A stretch of DNA of 20,526 nucleotides. Origin: JAEXNA01 sp050486105 (GTDB lineage Bacteria > Vulcanimicrobiota > Xenobia > Xenobiales > JADMJV01). Positions 14,703 to 20,526 of the stretch are shown in pieces (position 1 is the first letter of the stretch; every line of letters starts with the position of its first letter). The notes under the pieces are model-generated. The model searched no databases, was not told the DNA's origin, and saw nothing but the letters and a program-made list of their open reading frames with translations. The DNA is taken from positions 1-20,526 of the forward strand of contig JBJHCR010000084.1 of the NCBI GenBank assembly GCA_050486105.1, given 5' to 3'. The position numbers were made by a program, and so were the translations under genes.

Positions 14703-15952
14703 GTGCGATTTCGGACGGGGCCTCGACCTTGGCTCAAGAGATTCGGAGGCAGGCAGAAAACATAGCCCAGGCAGTGCTCGAGGCCCCCGAAGAGCAGAAA
14801 TCCCAAGTCTTTTTCTCGAGAGTACGACAGAGTGATATTCCCTTTCTGCCTTGTCGGCTTCAAGACGACGCTGAAGAGCTCTTCGCGCGCTCCTACGAGG
14901 CCCTCTTTCTCTTGGGGCGAGCCTGTTTACCTCTAGCCGTAGGTCTGACCATGCACCAATACAACCTGTCAGCCTTGGCCACCCTTCCGGTTCCCCTGGC
15001 TCCGGAGTTTGAGATGCGGCGTAAGTTGCTGGTCGACTCCATCGCACGCCGAAAATGGTTGCTGGCCATCTCAAGCTTCGGCGAGAACATCAAGAACAAG
15101 GACCAGTCCGACCGCAATGTCGTGGTGACCGAGACCCCTGAAGGGGACTTTCTGTGTCGAGGGCGCAAGAATTTTCAGTCCATGGCCACCGAGGCCGACT
15201 TGCTGCTTTTCTCAGGAGCTTTGCCGGATGGCACTATGGGAATGTTCTACGCTCCTCTCAAGGGTCAGGCCAAGATCAAGCCGGGGCCGTCTCTCTTTTC
15301 TGGAGCGATGGCCTTGACGGACACCAGACCTTTGCAGTTCGAAGATCTCTTACTCAAGCGAAAGAACATGCTCTCGATCACCGAGTGGCTCACCGATCAC
15401 GTTTCGTTTTATGCTACGGCCTGGTTTGAGGCTCTGGTGTCGGCGGCCTACCTCGGCGGAGCCTCGAGAGCCCTAGAGGAGGTACGCCTTTTTGCTCGTT
15501 CGGTCCACCCGGGTGACGATGATGACCCTCTGAGTGAGGTGGATGGTTTCATGGTGGACGCGGGGCGACTATCCATTCCGCTGCGAGGAATGTTGGCCAT
15601 GGCTCGCAGTTTCGGAGTTTGCGCAGGGCGCTATTGTCGAGAGTTGGGGGAGCATCAGGAGGGGGACGCCGGCAGTCAGGCCAGGCTTGAAGCCATCGCT
15701 AACGACCTCATGGACTGTGGCTCGACCATCAAGTACCTGGGCACCCAGGTGGCCCAGGACACCGTGGCCGGGGCCCGGCGCCTCATTGGAACTCGGAGCA
15801 TGAGTCCGAGACACCCAATCTACGCCCTCACGGAACAGATCGTCTTCGGACCTCTGCACCCCACCATCTCCGCTCGTCTCGAACGCTCCATGGGCCGAGA
15901 ACTTCTGGGGGAACAGCCGTTTTTAGGATGGTTTCCCTACGCTTTGGAGTGA
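14699..15952 (+). CDS. Acyl-CoA dehydrogenase-like protein
   Basis: A 417-aa protein with the three-part layout of acyl-CoA dehydrogenases. The N-terminal helices are at 1-110, including a MHQYNLSALATLP segment like the H-Q-x-x-x-A-L region. A central beta domain is at about 120-200 (AISSFGENIKN, then TPEGDFLCRGRKNF, where members have 'GG.y.vsG.K.f'), followed by C-terminal helices through WFEALVSAAYLGGASRALEEV. The last part (GTRSMSPRHPIYALTEQIVFGPLHP) resembles the FAD-binding C-terminal turn. I cannot point to the catalytic Glu, so activity is uncertain. Members oxidise acyl-CoA or act as flavin monooxygenases. I choose GTG 14699, overlapping the previous stop codon as GTGA; an open stretch back to 14612 lies inside the preceding gene. 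Partnership with the zinc-ribbon protein is inferred from the coupling. Confidence 0.75.
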   Translation: MSAISDGASTLAQEIRRQAENIAQAVLEAPEEQKSQVFFSRVRQSDIPFLPCRLQDDAEELFARSYEALFLLGRACLPLAVGLTMHQYNLSALATLPVPLAPEFEMRRKLLVDSIARRKWLLAISSFGENIKNKDQSDRNVVVTETPEGDFLCRGRKNFQSMATEADLLLFSGALPDGTMGMFYAPLKGQAKIKPGPSLFSGAMALTDTRPLQFEDLLLKRKNMLSITEWLTDHVSFYATAWFEALVSAAYLGGASRALEEVRLFARSVHPGDDDDPLSEVDGFMVDAGRLSIPLRGMLAMARSFGVCAGRYCRELGEHQEGDAGSQARLEAIANDLMDCGSTIKYLGTQVAQDTVAGARRLIGTRSMSPRHPIYALTEQIVFGPLHPTISARLERSMGRELLGEQPFLGWFPYALE

Positions 15953-15968
15953 ACCGAAACCATTTTGA

Positions 15969-15980
15969 TGTGAATTCACA
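15969..15980. promoter_or_regulatory. Perfect 12-base palindrome between ACAD-like and lipoprotein genes
   Basis: TGTGAATTCACA is fully palindromic and sits 17 bases after the acyl-CoA dehydrogenase-like stop codon, about 100 bases before the lipoprotein start. It could be an operator half or full site. Its two-base centre is too short for a CRP site. Chance occurrence is not excluded. Confidence 0.25.
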
Positions 15981-16078
15981 AGGAGTGGACTGGTCTGAGA
16001 TGAAGGCTCCTTTCGCCGGCAGGCATCAATGGAAATCGGGGTACTCCTAAGTTGACTCTCACTCAAGGAAAATGCTCG

Positions 16079-17953
16079 TTGAGCAGGCGACAGGTTCGCC
16101 TTATTCGCATCCTCTCAACTCTAGCTTGTTTTTGTTTGACCCTCAGCGGCTGTGGAGGAAGCGGGGTCAATCCGCTTACCGAGCAGCCTACCGAGGGAGT
16201 CGTGAGCTCTGCTCAGAACGTGCGATTGAACATTCGCTTGGCGGACAGAACGTCCACCGTAAGTCAACTGGGCGAAATGACTCCGATTCGAGTGATCAGG
16301 GCCCAACTGCTCCAAGGACAGCAAGCAGTGCAGCAGTTGGAAGTGGAGGTGGAGCCCGAAGACACTCAGGCCACCTTGGGCTTCACCCAGGTCCAACCTG
16401 GGACTTACACGGTGGTGGTTCGTGGTCTCGACGAGGACGGTGAAGTTCTTGCAGAGACCAGCGCCGAATTGGTGGTGGAATTCGGCCGGATAAGTAGGGT
16501 GACTCTGGTCTTGCGACCTGGGATTCTACCTCCACCTCCTCCGCCCCCGCCGTTGACCCTCAACGGTTATTTTGTGCAGTAGGGAGCCACCGGCAGCGGT
16601 CTTGAGATCGACGAACCCTCTGGCGACCTTTTGGCGGTGCTTGGACTCTGGGAAGCTGAACCTCGAGACTTTATTTTCCTGTTTTTCGGTCCCCAACCCC
16701 TGGTTCTTCCTGGCATCGTCGAGCTTCCAGACGGACTGATTCTCATCGGAGAAGGAACGGGCCTATCCGTTTTGCCTCAGGCAACGGAAGAGCAGGTGGT
16801 CATTCCGCCTGGAAATCCTCCGATTTTGGAGGCCAGTTTGCAGGTTGGAAGCGACTCTCGGCTTTCAGGCTTCATTATTGAGCAGAATGGGGCCGGGGCG
16901 AACCTTGACTTGCGTGAGGTACAGAATGTCATTTTGGAGAATTTAGAGTTTCAAAGGCCGGAGGTAGACCCCCCATTCTCTCATCTCTTCCTGACCGAAT
17001 TCACCGGTTTGCTCGAGGTTCAAAGCTGTTTTTTCTCCGGCCAGAACGAGAGTTCGGAGTTCGGCTCCATCTTTGGTAGCGTTCCTTCTGGTCAGGCGGT
17101 GATCAGGATCGTGAATTCTGAATTGTCTGAGGATACCTTTCAGCTTCGGGCCGGTCCTGGAACGGCGTATCTCGGAGTCGACTTGCGAGGTAATCTCATG
17201 AAGGGCGGTCTCGATGTCGTTTTGGATAATGACTCTACTGGAGACGTCCTTCTTGAAGCCAACACTTTGCGGGGGCGAGCGGGATTCCATCCTGGACTGG
17301 CTATCGGTCACGGGGACGGAGCCGGTGGTGAAGTCCAATTCCGCAACAACCTCTGGGACGATTGCGGACCCATAAATTTTTCGGCCGCCTCGACGGCGAC
17401 AGGGGGACGGATCGCTCTCTTAGATGACAACCGCTTCACCGGAGGTCAGGCAGGCCAAGCCAACTATAATTTCTTTGGAGGGACTTACCAGTTTGTCTAT
17501 CACGACAATCGCAGACTCGACCCCACCGAAGACGGGCAAGATACCCAGATCAGGGCTCTTGGAGCGACCGCCAATATCTCGGTTCGGGTTTCCGAGAGCG
17601 TGGTTTCCAATGGTTTCGACTTCACGGTGTTTAATGGGAATCTGGCCATCGGGGCTCTCAACAACACCTCACTGACGCCTTTGACCTCAAGCTTCAACTT
17701 CATAGCGGAGGTCACTGCTGGGGTCACTGAAGGGATCCAAGCTCGCGTTATTGGCAACATCTTAGAATCCCTAAATTTTCAAGGCGGTATCACCACTGAT
17801 GAGGGAGTGATCGAGGTGGAGGATTTGGCAGATATAGGCAATATCAACACCGTCTCTTCGACCCCGGGCCAAAGTGGAAATGTCGAGAACTTGACTCCCG
17901 ACAGCGTGCTAGTTCCGCCCGCTTCAGTCCCGCCCATAGAATTTCCATTTTGA
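16079..17953 (+). pseudogene. Beta-helix lipoprotein, copy 1, interrupted by an amber codon
   Basis: A paralogue of the gene at 18305-20248. TTG 16079 follows AAGGAA (16065-16070) and gives a standard lipoprotein signal peptide (MSRRQVRLIRIL, hydrophobic core, LSGC with Cys25). TTG 16052 would add nine residues. The mature part is a beta-sandwich of about 110 residues (through VVRGLDEDGE and SRVTLVLRPG), then eight prolines at about 151-158, then GYFVQ and TAG at 16580-16582. The same frame then stays open for 456 codons to a TGA at 17951-17953 and encodes the right-handed beta-helix region of the family (GATGSGLEIDEPSGD onward, QNVILENLEF, GDVLLEANTL, FRNNLWDD). The aligned codon in copy 2 is CAG, so one C-to-T change explains the break. 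Unless it is suppressed, only the truncated 167-aa lipoprotein is made. Confidence 0.8.
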
Positions 17954-17962
17954 GGCCAGCGC

Positions 17963-17983
17963 CCTAGGAGGCTGCTGAATTAA
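17963..17983 (+). repeat. Left terminal inverted repeat of the MITE-like element
   Basis: A 21-base arm matching the reverse complement of 18209-18229 at 20 positions. It begins with the palindrome CCTAGG. Confidence 0.75.
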
Positions 17984-18118
17984 TCTCCGCGTCGCGAGAC
18001 TCGTTCATCACCCACTTCGTGGGGCCACCCGCTACGCAGGTTCCCGGTCCATGCGAATTCGTTCGAAAGCCGAAGGCGTTCCCGTAGGGCCATTCGCCTG
18101 ACGGGTACCCGCCCAAGG

Positions 18119-18128
18119 NNNNNNNNNN
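18119..18128. other. Assembly gap (10 N)
   Basis: Ten undetermined bases inside the inverted-repeat element. A fixed run of ten N is usual for a scaffold join of unknown size, so the distance and even the adjacency of the two flanking paralogues rest on scaffolding evidence. Confidence 0.95.
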
Positions 18129-18165
18129 AGGTGGGTGATGTCCTTCGTCTCGGGCACCTTCGGTG

Positions 18166-18198
18166 AACGCTTCGCTTGCGGTCCGCAAGCGAAGCGTT
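18166..18198. repeat. Perfect 16-bp-arm inverted repeat (hairpin)
   Basis: AACGCTTCGCTTGCGG (18166-18181), one T, then CCGCAAGCGAAGCGTT (18183-18198). The arms are perfectly complementary, so either strand can fold into a very stable hairpin or the DNA can extrude a cruciform. It lies inside the MITE-like element near its right end. There is no T-run, so it is not a typical terminator. Confidence 0.9.
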
Positions 18199-18208
18199 AC
18201 GTCCCCGT

Positions 18209-18229
18209 TTAAATCAGCAGCCTCCTAGG
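18209..18229 (-). repeat. Right terminal inverted repeat of the MITE-like element
   Basis: Partner of 17963-17983 with a single mismatch (T instead of A in the GA-A/T-TTAA part). It ends with CCTAGG, 75 bases before the start of copy 2. Confidence 0.75.
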
Positions 18230-18304
18230 TGATTCGAAGCAAAGGGTTGTTTTGAGTTTAGTCAAATATACCGGGCTAGATTTGAATATTCGCTATCGTA
18301 CGGG

Positions 18305-20248
18305 GTGATTGTTGTGGCTTTACGTTCGACTGGCCAAGTGACAAGAGTGGGTTTTTCCAGTCTTTTTCCGGCCATCCTTGGGGTCTTTGTTTGTTTCTGC
18401 TTTTGGGGCTGCGGAGGCTCAGGAAGCCTCGCCGTCTCATCTCTTCAGCACTTGAACGGTCAGGAGTCTCAGGGCCAAAACCTGCGTCTTACGGTGCGAT
18501 TGGCCGACCAGGCCCAAGGGACCGTCAATCAAGCCGAGGAAGGCACCGTATTCCGTTCGCTGAGAGCTCGACTGCGGCAAGGTGAGCAAGATCTTCAGCA
18601 GCTCGAAGTGGCTATCGAGCCGGAACAAAATCAAAGCCAAGTCGCCTTCACTAACGTACAACCGGGAACCTACACGGTGGTGGTTTCGGGCTTCGACGTT
18701 GCAGAGGTATTGGTAGCCGAGGTCTCAGCGACCGTCACCGTACAACTGGGGCAAGTGAGCCGGGTGACCTTGGTCTTGCGGCCGGGTGAGGTCCCTCCGC
18801 CACCCCCTCCGCCACCCGTTCTCGGCAGGGGATACTTTGTTCGCCAGGGAGCAACGGGAAGTGGTTTGGCTTTTGACGACCCATCTGGAGACTTGCAGGC
18901 GGTGCTCGAATTGTACCGAGCTGAACCTCTGGACTTTATCTACATATTCCATACCCCGGACCCCTTGATTGTGGATGGAATAGCAGAACTTCCCGACGGT
19001 TTGCTGCTGATCGGTGAGGGCTCGGAATTAGTCATCAACGCCCAGGCTTTTTCGGGTCAAGGTGTTCTGGGACAAACTGTGGTCCCAGCGGGAGAGCGTC
19101 CTTTGGTCCTAGTCAACTTCGAAGTTGGCAGCGATGTCAGTTTGTTGGGCTTCCACGCTCGTCAGGGTCCCGAAGGTTTCGGTTTTGACATCAACGGTCA
19201 GCAGAACGTGCTTTTTGAGAACATGATCGTTGACGGCACCGGGGCTGAAGCTACCACACCCACCATCCACATGCCCGATTTTCAGGGTCTATTCCATTTT
19301 GTCGAAAGCACTTTGGTGCGCGATACGGAAGTCGATTTGGGATTGGTGGCCAGTTGCGAGCAAGGGGTGACCATCTTGCGAGCCGAGGGTTCGGAGTTCG
19401 GTTTGTCTCGCAATGAGATCACCGCGGTTGGGGTCGGCACTCAGGCCCATATGGACTTTCGTGGCAACACCATTTCTGCGGTTTTCGACTTCTTTCATGA
19501 TGTGCAATCCCAGGGTGATGTGTTGCTGGAGAACAACGACTTCGTCAACCCAGGAAACGACAACGTATTTTTCAATATGTCTCGGTCGACTGGGGTCACC
19601 GGGCGACTTCACGTCCTGAACAATCGTTGGGACAACTATTCCCGAGGCAGCATAGGTTGCACTGGAAGCATCAGCGAATTGGCCTGGATTGGGAACACCT
19701 ACACCGGCAACCTCGCACAGCGGATTCTCTTGTTTTTCACTAATGGAACCTTGGCTGACGTGGTCATCGTGGACAACGTCTTCCAGCAGGGGAATGTGTC
19801 GGGAGATCCCGACATACAATTGGATATCCTGCCTGGAACCGGACCGAGCGAGGTGCGAACCAGAGTTTCCAACAACACCTTGTTCAATGGTCTGGCAGCC
19901 AGCGCCCTGGGAGCCGCAGGCTCCCTGAATATCGGTATTCTGGAAAACGATCGCATCGCCGCGGGCAGTTCTCGAATCGACCTCGACCTGTCCTCGAGCG
20001 CAGAGGGGGCTACTCTGTGTACTCTCGTTCGAGACAACGTGGTGAACTTCGTTCAGTTCCTAGGTCCAAACCTGATCTCAACATCTCAATTCATCTTCGA
20101 GGTGATCGATGTCGACGACACCATTAATGACTACAATACAGTCTTGAACAGTGCCAGTGTGACCGGAGTCGTCGCCAGTGAAGACATCCCCGGAATCTGC
20201 GAGTTTCCTGAGGCTACAGTGAATCCTATAGTCTTTCCGAACCTCTAA
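18305..20248 (+). CDS. Beta-helix lipoprotein, copy 2 (intact; unknown function)
   Basis: A 647-aa protein starting at GTG 18305 (GTG 18314 is also possible); no strong ribosome binding site is seen. The N-terminus is a hydrophobic signal (about 18-35) ending FWGC with Cys36, a slightly unusual lipobox, followed by GGSGS. Residues 58-160 form a beta-sandwich (RLTVRLAD, GTYTVVVSGFD, RVTLVLRPG). Eight prolines follow at 164-171. From 177 to the end is a long repetitive beta-strand region with Asn-rich turns (QNVLFENMIVDG, HMDFRGNTIS, GDVLLENNDF, LNNRWDN, VIVDNVF), typical of right-handed parallel beta-helices of the pectate-lyase or NosD type, which bind or cleave polysaccharides or act in adhesion. 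It is presumably anchored by lipid in the inner or outer membrane. No catalytic site is identified. It shares order and many motifs with the broken copy 1. Confidence 0.82.
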   Translation: MIVVALRSTGQVTRVGFSSLFPAILGVFVCFCFWGCGGSGSLAVSSLQHLNGQESQGQNLRLTVRLADQAQGTVNQAEEGTVFRSLRARLRQGEQDLQQLEVAIEPEQNQSQVAFTNVQPGTYTVVVSGFDVAEVLVAEVSATVTVQLGQVSRVTLVLRPGEVPPPPPPPPVLGRGYFVRQGATGSGLAFDDPSGDLQAVLELYRAEPLDFIYIFHTPDPLIVDGIAELPDGLLLIGEGSELVINAQAFSGQGVLGQTVVPAGERPLVLVNFEVGSDVSLLGFHARQGPEGFGFDINGQQNVLFENMIVDGTGAEATTPTIHMPDFQGLFHFVESTLVRDTEVDLGLVASCEQGVTILRAEGSEFGLSRNEITAVGVGTQAHMDFRGNTISAVFDFFHDVQSQGDVLLENNDFVNPGNDNVFFNMSRSTGVTGRLHVLNNRWDNYSRGSIGCTGSISELAWIGNTYTGNLAQRILLFFTNGTLADVVIVDNVFQQGNVSGDPDIQLDILPGTGPSEVRTRVSNNTLFNGLAASALGAAGSLNIGILENDRIAAGSSRIDLDLSSSAEGATLCTLVRDNVVNFVQFLGPNLISTSQFIFEVIDVDDTINDYNTVLNSASVTGVVASEDIPGICEFPEATVNPIVFPNL

Positions 20249-20526
20249 GGAAGGATAGAGCACTAGGCACCATAGCGGCGGAAGGGGCTCCTTTCAGGCC
20301 TTTCCCAGGTCCTTGGAGTGATGCTCAGGGGATTTCTCAGAGCCTTGGTGCTGCAAGCTCGTTCCTGCTCATGGCTTGGCCACCGGGACCCTGGGTCTAA
20401 GGATCTGGTCCGAAATAACTTCCCGGTTTGGGCCGCCGATGCATCCCCCCTGGCAGCGTTGGTTCTCGCTTAAGTATTCTCGATACTAGTCGCTCGAACC
20501 GCCTTGCCATGGGGGCGCCTCGACAA

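Larger units (their letters stand above)
17963..18229. mobile_element. MITE-like element with 21-bp terminal inverted repeats
   Basis: The left end CCTAGGAGGCTGCTGA... (17963-17983) and the right end ...TCAGCAGCCTCCTAGG (18209-18229) are inverted copies over 21 bases with one mismatch. Inside lie further inverted repeats: CATCACCCAC (18006-18015) with GTGGGTGATG (18131-18140), the palindrome CGGGTACCCG (18102-18111), and a perfect hairpin at 18166-18198. There is no open reading frame for a transposase. If the ends are taken just inside each CCTAGG, the element is flanked by TA on both sides, as expected of IS630/Tc1-type insertion; this is inference. It begins nine bases after the copy-1 stop codon. 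Its true length is unknown because of the N gap. Confidence 0.7.

Noticed and set aside
16580..16582. Genetic code change with TAG read as Gln
   Set aside because: TAG ends at least four other well-bounded genes in the window, so general reassignment is not supported. Local suppression remains possible.
20249..20526. Possible gene or RNA at the right end of the window
   Set aside because: There is no open frame of useful length and no tRNA-like or riboswitch pattern. Only short weak hairpins are seen, such as AGTAT/ATACT near 20474-20488.

Overview
The window looks like chromosomal DNA of an uncultured, diderm (Gram-negative-type) bacterium. An Omp85-type outer-membrane barrel with a signal peptide and two lipoprotein-type precursors point to a double membrane. 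Coding density is high, GTG and TTG starts are common (at least six genes), and the base composition is moderately GC-rich. A run of ten N's at 18119-18128 shows that this is a draft scaffold. There is no rRNA, tRNA, phage or CRISPR signal from which to name a lineage. A deep-branching uncultured phylum (for example Eremiobacterota-like) is only a guess from the mix of families.

Layout. 1-2033: the 3' end of a dipeptide-epimerase-type enolase-superfamily gene, then a small S24/S26 signal-peptidase-like protein. Converging on them is a minus-strand pair, a SWIM zinc-finger protein overlapping the end of a 960-aa SNF2/DUF3670-type helicase (1239-4912). 5011-6989: divergent from the helicase, a secreted Omp85-type barrel without POTRA domains, overlapping a DUF938 methyltransferase. 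6990-7316 is a non-coding leader with an inverted repeat, followed by a subtilase (7317-8765). 8864-9252 (minus) holds what appears to be a decayed gene with an in-frame stop and a probable frameshift. 9418-10557 (minus) is a four-segment glycine-zipper membrane protein built from an internal duplication, with a terminator after it.

10636-13101 carries an unlinked housekeeping-type set: a PLP aminotransferase, a convergent MPPED-like metallophosphoesterase, and a divergent cupin. 13242-13640 is a small Gly-Lys-X repeat protein with Met-rich and Cys-rich parts; it has its own ribosome binding site and a strong terminator. 13800-15952 is a translationally coupled two-gene operon: a helical protein split by a zinc ribbon, and an acyl-CoA-dehydrogenase-like protein.

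16079-20248 holds two paralogous lipoprotein genes of one architecture: lipobox, beta-sandwich, eight prolines, then right-handed beta-helix. The first copy is broken by a single amber codon, and the aligned codon in the second copy is CAG. Between them sits a roughly 270-bp miniature inverted-repeat element (17963-18229) with 21-bp terminal inverted repeats, a perfect 16-bp-arm hairpin and the N gap.

The most unusual items are the GKX/Met-rich protein, the zinc-ribbon plus acyl-CoA-dehydrogenase-like pair, and the amber-interrupted lipoprotein next to its intact paralogue and a MITE-like element. I see no complete, recognisable defence, secretion or biosynthetic system.
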